A stretch of DNA of 64,000 nucleotides from Prosapia bicincta (lineage: Eukaryota; Arthropoda; Insecta; Hemiptera; Cercopidae): the NCBI GenBank assembly GCA_036971475.1, contig JBAIZL010000006.1, positions 140,088,143-140,152,142 on the forward strand. The letters run 5' to 3'. Below, piece by piece: positions 1-11,974 of the stretch (within the stretch, counting starts at the first letter, position 1; every line of letters starts with the position of its first letter). The position numbers and the translations under genes were made by a program. The notes below the pieces were generated by a model. The model saw only the letters and a program-made list of their open reading frames with translations. It did not search any database and had not been told where the DNA came from.

Positions 1-3000
1 TACTTTTTACGCCCGTTACAGAGGCGTCTACCTGGAATAAGGGAAGTACATTATGATCCTCTGATACTCCTAGCACAGTCACTTACCTAAACTAGGCTTA
101 GTACTCGCTACTAGATAGTGAGTATTCAAACCTTACAAGATGGATAAATGGATTACTTTTTACGCCCGTTACAGAGGCGTCTACCTGGAATAAGGGAAGT
201 ACATTATGATCCTCTGATACTCCTAGCACAGTCACTTACCTAAACTAGGCTTAGTACTCGCTACTAGATAGTGAGTATTCAAACCTTACAAGATGGATAA
301 ATGGATTACTTTTTACGCCCGTTACAGAGGCGTCTACCTGGAATAAGGGAAGTACATTATGATCCTCTGATACTCCTAGCACAGTCACTTACCTAAACTA
401 GGCTTAGTACTCGCTACTAGATAGTGAGTATTCAAACCTTACAAGATGGATAAATGGATTACTTTTTACGCCCGTTACAGAGGCGTCTACCTGGAATAAG
501 GGAAGTACATTATGATCCTCTGATACTCCTAGCACAGTCACTTACCTAAACTAGGCTTAGTACTCGCTACTAGATAGTGAGTATTCAAACCTTACAAGAT
601 GGATAAATGGATTACTTTTTACGCCCGTTACAGAGGCGTCTACCTGGAATAAGGGAAGTACATTATGATCCTCTGATACTCCTAGCACAGTCACTTACCT
701 AAACTAGGCTTAGTACTCGCTACTAGATAGTGAGTATTCAAACCTTACAAGATGGATAAATGGATTACTTTTTACGCCCGTTACAGAGGCGTCTACCTGG
801 AATAAGGGAAGTACATTATGATCCTCTGATACTCCTAGCACAGTCACTTACTTAAACTAGGCTTAGTACTCGCTACTACATAGTGAGTATTCAAACCCTA
901 CAAGATGTATACATGGATTACCATTAATACCCGTCACAGAGGCGTCTACCTGGAATAAGGGAAGTACATTATGATCCTCTGATACTGCTAGCACAGTCAC
1001 TTACCTAAACTAGGCTTAGTACTCGCTACTACATAGTGAGTATTCAAACCCTACAAGATGTATACATGGATTACCATTAATACCCGTCACAGAGGCGTCT
1101 ACCTGGAATAAGGGAAGTACATTATGATCCTCTGATACTGCTAGCACAGTCACTTACCTAAACTAGGCTTAGTACTCGCTACTAGATAGTGAGTATTCAA
1201 ACCCTACAAGATGTATACATGGATTACCATTAATACCCGTTACAGAGGCGTCTACCTGGAATAAGGGAAGTACATTATGATCCTCTGATACTGCTAGCAC
1301 AGTCACTTACCTAAACTAGGCTTAGTACTCGCTACTAGATAGTGAGTATTCAAACCCTACAAGATGTATACATGGATTACCATTAATACCCGTCACAGAG
1401 GCGTCTACCTGGAATAAGGGAAGTACATTATGATCCTCTGATACTGCTAGCACAGTCACTTACCTAAACTAGGCTTAGTACTCGCTACTAGATAGTGAGT
1501 ATTCAAACCCTACAAGATGGCTAAATGGATTACCATTAATACCCGTCACAGAGGCGTCTACCTGGAATAAGGGAAGTACATTATGATCCTCTGATACTGC
1601 TAGCACAGTCACTTACCTAAACTAGGCTTAGTACTCGCTACTACATAGTGAGTATTCAAACCCTACAAGATGTATACATGGATTACCATTAATACCCGTC
1701 TCAGAGGCGTCTACCTGGAATAAGGGAAGTACATTATGATCCTCTGATACTGCTAGCACAGTCACTTACCTGAACTAGGCTTAGTACTCGCTACTAGATA
1801 GTGAGTATTCAAACCCTACAAGATGTATACATGGATTACCATTAATACCCTTCACAAATGCGTCTACCTGGAATAAGGGAAGTACATTATGATCCTCTGA
1901 TACTGCTAGCACAGTCACTTACCTAAACTAGGCTTAGTACTCGCTACTAGATAGTGAGTATTCAAACCCTACAAGATGGATAAATGGATTACCATTAATA
2001 CCCGTCACAGAGGCGTCTACCTGGAATAAGGGAAGTACATTATGATCCTCTGATACTGCTAGCACAGTCACTTACCTAAACTAGGCTTAGTACTCGCTAC
2101 TACATAGTGAGTATTCAAACCCTACAAGATGTATACATGGATTACCATTAATACCCGTCACAGAGGCGTCTACCTGGAATAAGGGAAGTACATTATGATC
2201 CTCTGATACTGCTAGCACAGTCACTTACCTGAACTAGGCTTAGTACTCGCTACTAGATAGTGAGTATTCAAACCCTACAAGATGTATACATGGATTACCA
2301 TTAATACCCGTCACAAATGCGTCTACCTGGAATAAGGGAAGTACATTATGATCCTCTGATACTGCTAGCACAGTCACTTACCTAAACTAGGCTTAGTACT
2401 CGCTACTAGATAGTGAGTATTCAAACCCTACAAGATGGATAAATGGATTACCATTAATACCCGTCACAGAGGCGTCTACCTGGAATAAGGGAAGTACATT
2501 ATGATCCTCTGATACTGCTAGCACAGTCATTTACCTAAACTAGGCTTAGTACTCGCTACTAGATAGTGAGTATTCAAACCCTACAAGATGTATACATGGA
2601 TTACCATTAATACCCGTCACAGAGGCGTCTACCTGGAATAAGGGAAGTACATTATGATCCTCTGATACTGCTAGCACAGTCACTTACCTAAACTAGGCTT
2701 AGTACTCGCTACTACATAGTGAGTATTCAAACCCTACAAGATGTATACATGGATTACCATTAATACCCGTCACAGAGGCGTCTACCTGGAATAAGGGAAG
2801 TACATTATGATCTTCTGTTACTGCTAGCACAGTCACTTACCTAAACTAGGCTTAGTACTCGCTACTAGATAGTGAGTATTCAAACCTTACAAGATGGATA
2901 AATGGATTACCATTAATACCCGTTACAGAGGCGTCTACCTGGAATAAGGGAAGTACATTATGATCCTCTGATACTGCTAGCACAGTCACTTACCTAAACT

Positions 3001-4040
3001 AGGCTTAGTACTCGCTACTAGATAGTGAGTATTCAAACCCTACAAGATGTATACATGGATTACCATTAATACCCGTCACAGAGGCGTCTACCTGGAATAA
3101 GGGAAGTACATTATGATCCTCTGATACTGCTAGCACAGTCACTTACCTGAACTAGGCTTAGTACTCGCTACTAGATAGTGAGTATTCAAACCCTACAAGA
3201 TGTATACATGGATTACCATTAATACCCGTCACAAATGCGTCTACCTGGAATAAGGGAAGTACATTATGATCCTCTGATACTGCTAGCACAGTCACTTACC
3301 TAAACTAGGCTTAGTACTCGCTACTAGATAGTGAGTATTCAAACCCTACAAGATGGATAAATGGATTACCATTAATACCCGTCACAGAGGCGTCTACCTG
3401 GAATAAGGGAAGTACATTATGATCCTCTGATACTGCTAGCACAGTCACTTACCTAAACTAGGCTTAGTACTCGCTACTAGATAGTGAGTATTCAAACCCT
3501 ACAAGATGTATACATGGATTACCATTAATACCCTTCACAAATGCGTCTACCTGGAATAAGGGAAGTACATTATGATCCTCTGATACTGCTAGCACAGTCA
3601 CTTACCTAAACTAGGCTTAGTACTCGCTACTAGATAGTGAGTATTCAAACCCTACAAGATGTATAAATGGATTACCATTAATACCCATTACAGAGGCGTC
3701 TACCTGGAATAAGGGAAGTACATTGTGATCCTCTGATACTGCTAGCACAGTCACTTACCTAAACCAGGCTTAGTACTCGCTACTAGATAGTGAGTATTCA
3801 AACCCTACAAGATGGCTAAATGGATTACCATTAATACCCGTCACAGAGGCGTCTACCTGGAATAAGGGAAGTACATTATGATCCTCTGATACTGCTAGCA
3901 CAGTCACTTACCTAAACCAGGCTTAGTACTCGCTACTAGATAGTGAGTATTCAAACCCTACAAGATGTATAAATGGATTACCATTAATACCCATTACAGA
4001 GGCGTCTACCTGGAATAAGGGAAGTACATTATGATCTTCT
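1..4040. repeat. 153-bp satellite array, about 26 units
   Basis: The unit starting tactttttacgcccgttaca recurs every 153 bases (for example at 1, 154 and 307). Two subfamilies are visible. The first five to six units are nearly identical and carry tactttttacgcccg; from about 890 onward units carry taccattaatacccg and vary at a few fixed sites (gtatacatgg or ggataaatgg; agatagtg or acatagtg; cagaggcg or caaatgcg). Each unit holds a short hairpin, actcgcta-ctaga-tagtgagt. The array starts before the window and ends abruptly near 4040. No long frame is open through it, so it reads as non-coding satellite DNA. Confidence 0.97.
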
Positions 4041-5716
4041 TGTATTAAGAACAAGGGGAAGTTTTCGCGTTGCCGGTTTTACCAGAAGTCGGGGTGAAGA
4101 TGTTTAACAGCTACGCCTTACGTTTGTAAGATACTTCATCAACATTATTATCATTTAAAACAAACCGAGCATAGAAACCTACAAGCGACCACACTTTTAA
4201 CGTCGGATAAACAGACAACGTATATGAAAAAAAAACACAAACACAAATGTTGACCAAAGTGTGCGAGATAATGCCCTTCTAATACCTAATGACCAAACTT
4301 GCCGCTATGCTCCTAAACTTCTTGAAAAACTTTCAAACTCCGGCAATTTATGTTGTAGTCGCTTTATTGGACATCTGCAGCAAATTAATAACAACCCCGC
4401 ACCCCTATTTCCTCCATATAACCCTCAGCAACACGTAATTTTCCTTAAGCGAACCCCATTATTTTGGATAAGCCTTCACGCATCGAGTCAAAACATATCT
4501 ACTACATCTGCACAGTCTGACTGAGAAGGTAACCCCGCTTCGAGGACATAATGCAGCAAACCTAATACGAAATTTAATCATTTTAAACTATGGCAACCTA
4601 AATATAAAATATTCTAATCGAATTAAATTAAAGAAATGCACATGCTCCCATTCATTGTTATGGTCGCATAAAATCGCTATCTGATTACAGGAAGAAATAG
4701 GATCAATCTAAATAGATTGTAAACACTGAAAAACAAGATTGTACACTTTGGAGTTCAAGAAACATACTGCTTGAAACCAACAAGAGTTAGAACAGGGCTG
4801 CTCAAACTTTGCTGAATGGTTTGCCAATAGTTTATAGAAACGCAGTTAGAATGCCACATACAAATAGGTTACGCATTAATAATATTAGTTTTTATTGCTT
4901 TTGTTAATCATTTTTCTCGCGATGAACTAAACAAGATTTTCATCACCGATTACCCTAACCACCACGAATTTCTCGAGCTTTTAAATAAAATATTTGGTTC
5001 TGCGACTCGGGGGAGTCCCGACAGAGGACAAAATAGAGCTAATAGCTTCGCAAAAGTTTCAAGGAAAATCGCCAAAGATATGATTTTATACATTTTTCAT
5101 TCAGTTTTTACATATTTATTTGAGAAATGTATTTAATAAAGATTATTATTTATTGTAGTTTATAATAAAAAAAGTGGGTAACAAAAACCACTCATTAGAT
5201 GTTTACTGAATACACATTTTTTAACAAAAATTCAAATAACTTCTTTAAAAAGTATAAGAAGGGCCTGAAATGTTTTCCTTTCAAAAATTGGATTAAAAAT
5301 ACATAACTTATTATTATCAATATATTGAATTATTTGTATTGAGAGTTGTCAAAATTTAAATTAAATTAATATATTTTTTAACTGATCAAAACTATTTAAT
5401 AATAATCTACGTGTAAAACGGCTGCTCTACAACATAACCTATAACACAAAATCTCCTGTTACATGAAATCATATGTTTTAAGGTAGGCCTATATGCTGTA
5501 ACGTGTATACGCTATGACGTATATGCGTTTCGGAAATAGCGTGAAGCGAAAGCAATTATTTAATCTCATGTTTTGTTCACTGCGCGTAAAGAAGTTATCA
5601 CTTCAAAAATATTATTGCCGTTTTAAACTTGAAAACAAAATATAGTGATTGCCTCTTGTTATAGATGTGGTACCTGAGTGAACAGCATTTCTAATACTAC
5701 TAGATGCTAATAAATA
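4041..5716. other. AT-rich DNA, no gene recognised
   Basis: This is single-copy-looking AT-rich sequence. An open frame of 87 codons at 4261-4524 has no recognisable domain and no splice or codon signature, so I do not call it a gene. I see no transposase or RNA motif here. Confidence 0.5.
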
Positions 5717-5750
5717 CATAAAAACCTTCTAACCTTAAACCTTCCTTATT

Positions 5751-5800
5751 TTACCCTTATGTACATTTCAGTTACCAAGTAACCATCCTCAGAGGGATAG
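5751..5800 (-). ncRNA. Hammerhead-like motif, inverted partner
   Basis: This is the mirror copy in the left arm of the palindrome. It keeps ctgagga, the ggttac stem (its closing pair is now G-U), gaaa, and a self-complementary tgtaca as helix III. It differs from the right arm by only a few bases, and these largely leave pairing intact. Confidence 0.5.
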
Positions 5801-5866
5801 CATACAAAGACTGTATGGAGCAACTGTAAGTGTAACTGTATGTAAGACTATTTGAGTCTTTGTATG

Positions 5867-5916
5867 TTATCCCTCTGAGGATGGTTACTTGGTAACCGAA
5901 ATGGACATAAGGGTAA
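5867..5916 (+). ncRNA. Hammerhead-like ribozyme motif, type I plan
   Basis: Seen in order: stem I strand ttatccct, core ctgagga (5875-5881, fits CUGANGA), one extra t, stem II ggttac-ttg-gtaacc (six perfect pairs), gaaa (5898-5901), a two-pair helix III tg-ga-ca, then ta as the UH of a cleavage triplet, and agggtaa, which pairs with the first strand apart from one bulge. Canonical hammerheads have no extra base between CUGANGA and stem II, so activity is uncertain. Confidence 0.55.
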
Positions 5917-5950
5917 AATAAAGAGAGTTTGTGGTTAAGAGGTTTTTATG

Positions 5951-7201
5951 TAATTCAACCACAGTATACTCCTAATAAATAGTCATACTAGATACTCCAA
6001 ATGTGTGATATGTTACCTTAGTGACATTCAACAGCGAATACTTAGAAGTTGGTCGGTGCAGTAAGTATATATGGCCAACAAGCCGTAGTTCGCCTAGCGC
6101 TGCTTTAGACTATAGTTGGATTTAAAACAGAATAGGATTATACGTAGGCGAAATCAAGCAGAGAGAGTGGGGATTACGGGCTCCTGAGCTAATAGGAGGC
6201 TCACATCTTGCTGCATGGGTGAGCCTTGTTGCCAAGTCGTAGTTAAACTTCCGTTCCTCGCTCAGTCTTAATGTAGCTGTGGTACAGTGAGTTACTAGTG
6301 GCGTAGTTTGCTTCGTTCTGCAGTTTCAGCTTTGCTTCCCTTCAACAGTCTTTTTCAAAACTCAGAATGTTTTTTAATTCCTTCTATCACCTCACACTCT
6401 CCTTTTATATATATCTATATATATCTTTTACAAATTTTCAATCGTTAATAAAATACGTTTTTATTCTTCCAATCAAGTTCGAATACATTTTTTAAACCTA
6501 TAGTTGATGACAATTAATTTTAATATTTTTTTTCAAATATTTTTAGGACAATAAGAAATAACAATGTACTTAGTATGTTGTATAACTTCTTATCGCACAT
6601 AGGCTATATGCTCATTGATGTGGATAACATTGTATCATGAAAAAAGCAAATACTATTATTGACTCAGTAGTTATTTTTTTTCATGTAATATTCCTATCAC
6701 AAAATTATAGAGCATGGTAGATTATTACAAACAAATGGTACCAGGTAGCTGACACACACTCTCTCACATTAATACAAAAGATAAAATGTTCTATTTTTAA
6801 TAATAATAGAGAACCTTCAAATTATCTAGTTAAGTACATTTTAATTTGTATGTAAAAATGTAATTATTTACATTAGTTAAAATCATTTTTATAAAGAAAT
6901 ACTTAAAAATATATGCCTACAGGAACAAAAGCCGCAATCTACGTACGAGTATAGGCCTGCAGTACTCGGCGAAAATGTGACGCGAAAAACTTTTCACTTT
7001 ACCACTTTACTAGCAGCAAACCAAAGGTCCTACCAACATGAAATGAAAAGAATAATAAAATGTAACTAATTAACTCAAACTTCGCTTACAAAGAGTTTTT
7101 AACCAACAAATACGAAAAATTGTCGCTTTTTAACTTTGTTATGTTTGTTAAAGTACAACTCTTATTAAATCTAATTTTTTAACGTTCTTTCAAACAAAAT
7201 A
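5951..7201. other. Intergenic DNA with a GC-richer patch
   Basis: About 6030-6330 is richer in G and C than its surroundings, with gggctcctgagctaatagg and gggtgagcc segments. I could not fit a tRNA cloverleaf or recognise a SINE family. The rest is AT-rich without features. Confidence 0.4.
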
Positions 7202-8073
7202 CAGTAAACTCCCGATTATCCGTGGGCGGATTAGCCGGTTTGCGGATTATCCGGGGTCTGCCATTGTTTTACATAACATCCAATTTTTATTCCAATCAGA
7301 TTCATGTGTTTAAATTTCCAAACAGTGAATTACGACGTAAATACATATAAGGCTTAACAGAAGTTAAGATGAAGGGAATAGATGTGTAAATATGTACGTA
7401 CTAATTTTTACATTGAAAGGGAAGCATCCTGATGTGGGTCAGCGAAATAAAAGGGGCGAGCAGACTACTGTATATAAGAGACAATGACAAAAGACGCCCG
7501 AAAACCTAACGTGTATTATAAGATTGTAAACAAATGTCAGCTAATCTCGGCTATAAATAGTCTAAGACGTGACATATGCATTATCCATGTCTGTCATATA
7601 CATTATCGATCTTAATGGCTTTGTGACACAAGTACACACTGTGCGACAAAATGGTTCTCAAGAAACTTAGATGGCACATTATAGCTAAATCAATGCTCAC
7701 AAAAAAAACAGACGAAAGTGACAGATTTTTTTCTTAAAAAGTGAAAGTATTATGTGTGAAGGAAATTACATATGTACATACATAATTACTTTTGATATAT
7801 ACTTATGTACGTATTGTAAATAGTTAGACATATAAATGTACATGTTATAATCCGTCATCGAACGAATACATCGACATTTTAAATTATTTTCTGTATTTAT
7901 TTTGTCCTCTGAAGATTATTTGTGAATTGCATTAACCGGGGTCATTATTTGTGTAACTTATGGTATAATAATCGATCGTTTTGCGTATTCTTTGTTCATA
8001 GCGGATTATCCGGGGAATTCGTTATCTGGCTTTGCCGGGCCACCCTATTCCACGGATAATCGGGAGTTTACTG
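7202..8073. mobile_element. Non-autonomous pogo/Tigger-like DNA transposon
   Basis: An 872-bp element has perfect 24-bp terminal inverted repeats (7202-7225 and 8050-8073) that begin cagtaaactcccgatta, and it is flanked by TA on both sides (7200-7201 and 8074-8075). TA duplication and a CAGT start are typical of the pogo branch of the Tc1/mariner superfamily. A subterminal gcggattatccgggg motif occurs inside both ends. I see no transposase, so it would need one supplied in trans. A second copy in the same orientation lies at 53351-54152. Confidence 0.88.
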
Positions 8074-8499
8074 TATTACCTTTATGGTTTAATATTCTGA
8101 ATAAGGGAATCATGCTGCTTATACATGCCACGTTTCAAAATTTAATTCCCACTCTAAGTGCTTTAAACCTTGATTTAAGTGAAAGTTTTTATAAAGCTTT
8201 GTACGATGTACGGCGCGGAATTGGAGAAATTACGATCTGACAACACCGCATCCCTAACCTACCACAAACCCATTCCTAACCTACTTTAAATCAAAGTATA
8301 ATAAAAACCTCTACAAATTTTGACAGTTTGAACTGCATGAAAAGCATACCTAAGAACTAATGCATTTTAAATACTTAACAAATCCAGCTGAAAAAACGTT
8401 TTAGATTTCAGGATAATAACCACTCTTAATATTCACACCTACTTATAGGATTCACACTGTCAAAAGGTTATAACTACTCAGAAATGTTTATATTTTAGA

Positions 8500-9780
8500 C
8501 TTTAAAACAATACTCACAAATGGGTATATCTTTTCATTGCGCCTTCAGGAAAATGAAAACTAAACAGAAACTTTTTCATATTTGGGATTAAAACGTAACG
8601 GTAGCACAAAAACTGCATATAGCGAAAGATGCGTACAGCGAAATATGCGTACATGCGTTAACTATAGCAATCAACGAGGGTGAGTCATAAACTTCACAAG
8701 CGAAAAAAGCGTACAAAACCAGACTCCAGTTGTCAAACCAGTTCCCCTAAACTATTTGCTAATAACTTTCAAGGTTTTGGATTTTCTCAGTCGAAACGGG
8801 CCAAAAAAAAGTTTCCACTTTGTCAGTGGTCACTTTGCCTTTAACTGTCGAGGTTATAAGTTCGATCTAATCGAAAGAGACTTATCAAAAGAGCCTGAAG
8901 CTTCGACTCCTTTGTAAATGGCACTGGACTTACACTTAGAAGGAAATTTTAAAAACTCTGTAAAATGAAAAAAATTAAAATTATAAAAGAAAAAAATACC
9001 AAGGCTACAAGATGATTTTAAATACACCAATATGATAGCTCAACATATCTATATCATTTTGCCAGTCCAAAGCCTGGAAACGTGTGATGGCAATCATGTA
9101 TAGGCTAATAGATACAGTTTTAAAGGATCTCCAGTCCCGAGAAACTCAGCGACATCTATGTTTATCTCAGAGGTAAACTCATTTATGTAGCTCAATGATT
9201 TTAAAAGACCCGTGTTCGCCCAAAACGTTGTACGCATTTTTCGCTTGTCACAATGTACTGACGTCATAGCTTACCCTCGTCATCTGTAAAAAACGTGATC
9301 CTGTACGCAACTTTCGCGATATTCCTGGTGTACGCATCTTTCGTGTATTCAACGTTAACACGACGCGCACAAATCAGTATACACTGTATTTCTAACTACA
9401 AGCAAGCATAAACAAGAAGGAAACGTTTTCGATTTGAGGCTATTATAACAAGAGATACACGTAGATACACGACTACATATTTCAAATTACAAGAGAACGA
9501 AAACTACAAACAAAAATCTTCATATTTGAGACTAAAATGAAACGGGAACAATCTGTATCACCGTATTTTAAATTAAACAGAAAATTTTCCGATTTCAGAC
9601 CAAATTTTTTTTGAAAAATAAAAACATTGCATTTTTAAATTACAGGAATACAAAAACTATAAAGAAACTTGTTTATATTTGTGGTTAACATATAAAAACG
9701 CGTACAAATCTGTATACAATGTAAAACAAGATTTTTCGTTTCAAACTATAGACAGACAAAAACTATTTGTTCGGGTGGAT
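8500..9780. repeat. Degenerate tandem field of roughly 85-bp units
   Basis: Phrases such as aaaactacaaacaaaaatc, catatttgagactaaaatg and aaatctgtatac recur with substitutions and small indels, most clearly from 9360 to 9780 and again at 8540-8610. This suggests an old tandem array. It is interrupted by the inverted-repeat element at 8621-9343. Confidence 0.5.
8621..9343. mobile_element. Candidate long-TIR element without coding capacity
   Basis: The left arm (8621-8720) and right arm (9225-9343) are imperfect inverted copies. They share gaaagatgcgtac, cgagggt and caagcgaaaa-agcgtacaa in mirrored order. The interior has no recognisable protein. The flanks on both sides belong to one degenerate repeat field, so the element appears inserted into it. 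Superfamily unknown; no clear target duplication seen. Confidence 0.5.
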
Positions 9781-10545
9781 GTTACTACACTGGGAAAATA
9801 TTTCTAAGTATTGCATCAAATCTGTGAATTTATTCAAGTACAATTGGATGATTACGTCTAACACTAAACCATCATCTTCTTTTAAGCTTTAAATAACTGA
9901 ATTCATGAATTTAACCAATTACTTATCGTTTCTAAAGAGCACCTATAGCCACTGCCCAGTACGTATGAAATCGTTCAGCACTATAAATTACTAAATAACG
10001 TTCAATCAATATTATTTCTAAGATTCAAGCGTACAAATAACTACTTAATTTATATCTTTTTTAAAACAAAACAATTTAGCCTAATTCTGCATCTATTACA
10101 TTCAAACAATACGTTAACACAAGAAAAATAAATTTCATTTTTATTTTACTAAATTAATTTAGTCTTTATTAAATCTTTATTAAATAATATATTTGTTAGT
10201 TTATAAATTATTCAAATTTTAATTTCAATACCACTTTAACTTAACAATGTACAGTAAATAACACACGCATTTAAACAACCGTCAATCAAACTGACGAGAA
10301 GATATTTAAAAATTGTCGTAAGAAATCGCGCAATGACTTTATTCAAGGATCACCTGTACGCCATAGTGTGATTTCTATTAATAATTCTTAGATTTAATTA
10401 AAGTGACTGGATGCAGGGTCAGAAAAGTAGTAGCATTTTCTAAATAATTTCAGCATTCAATTTTTTGAAATTCTTTATATACATGCTCGCAGCCTATAAC
10501 AAGATAGACGTACAGTACTATACCAGTAAGCATCACTAGAATTTA

Positions 10546-10549
<4 letters not shown>
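9781..10549. other. AT-rich DNA, nothing recognised
   Basis: I see no convincing frame, repeat or RNA motif in this stretch. Confidence 0.4.

Positions 10550-10603
<54 letters not shown>
10550..10603. repeat. (AT)n microsatellite
   Basis: Uninterrupted AT dinucleotides directly abut the 5' side of the Penelope-like remnant that follows. Confidence 0.97.
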
Positions 10604-10604
<1 letters not shown>

Positions 10605-10615
10605 CACTTAATAAC

Positions 10616-10911
10616 GGAATATACAAATCGAATTCCAAGTCTGTAATAAAATATACATAGGCCAAACAAAAAAGAAATTAAAAGACATATATCAAGAACA
10701 CCTCAATTCATACATCAAACTTGAAACTTATAACTCAAACTTAGTACTCCATCAAGAACAAACACACATTCCCCACATTAGAAAACGTACACGTAACAAA
10801 AAAAAAGTACAAAAAAGCCTCAAAATGACAATCTGGGAACAACTAAAAATTTATAAACATAAAAATAATATCATAAACGAACAAATACAAATAAAATTTA
10901 AAAAACGATAA
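10616..10911 (+). pseudogene. Penelope-like element GIY-YIG endonuclease remnant (PLE-D)
   Basis: From 10616 one frame reads GIYK. After a frameshift a second frame reads CNKIYIGQTKKKLK followed by YQEHLNS and runs to a stop at 10909-10911. GIY-x-C-x-YIG-x-T is the signature of the GIY-YIG endonuclease that sits at the C-terminus of Penelope-like reverse transcriptases, where it nicks target DNA for retrotransposition. No reverse transcriptase lies upstream; an (AT)n tract abuts the break. The sequence differs enough from the PLEs at 46-62 kb to be another family. The frameshift makes it non-functional. Confidence 0.72.
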
Positions 10912-11144
10912 ATTATTCAATCTAATAGACAAAATTAACCCCAAGACAAACTTAAAAAACTCCCACAGTGCGGTCAATCCGAAAATAGAACAATAACATT
11001 GTGACAAAGGAAACTCCACACAACTTGCAGTCTACTACAACCCCTGGTCAGTGATGCTTGATGATGGAGATACTACCAATCTTTGAAAGTTACCTCGCAT
11101 AAATACCAAGTAAGATTCTTGTCTAAGTACATATAGTGAAAGTG

Positions 11145-11974
<830 letters not shown>

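Larger units (their letters stand above)
5717..5950. repeat. Palindrome with hammerhead-like motif in both arms
   Basis: The arms 5717-5812 and 5855-5950 are inverted copies of each other, very close over the inner 67 bases and looser outside, with a 42-base spacer. Each arm read outward contains a complete hammerhead-like motif (listed separately). There is no coding sequence. It resembles a foldback or MITE-type element, or paired terminal repeats of a Penelope-like element that has lost its body. Confidence 0.85.

Noticed and set aside
6030..6330. Possible tRNA or tRNA-derived SINE
   Set aside because: I could not fit A-box and B-box sequences or a cloverleaf to the GC-richer patch.
7992..8240. 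82-codon frame starting in the MITE
   Set aside because: It overlaps the pogo-like terminal inverted repeat and runs into flanking DNA; no domain.
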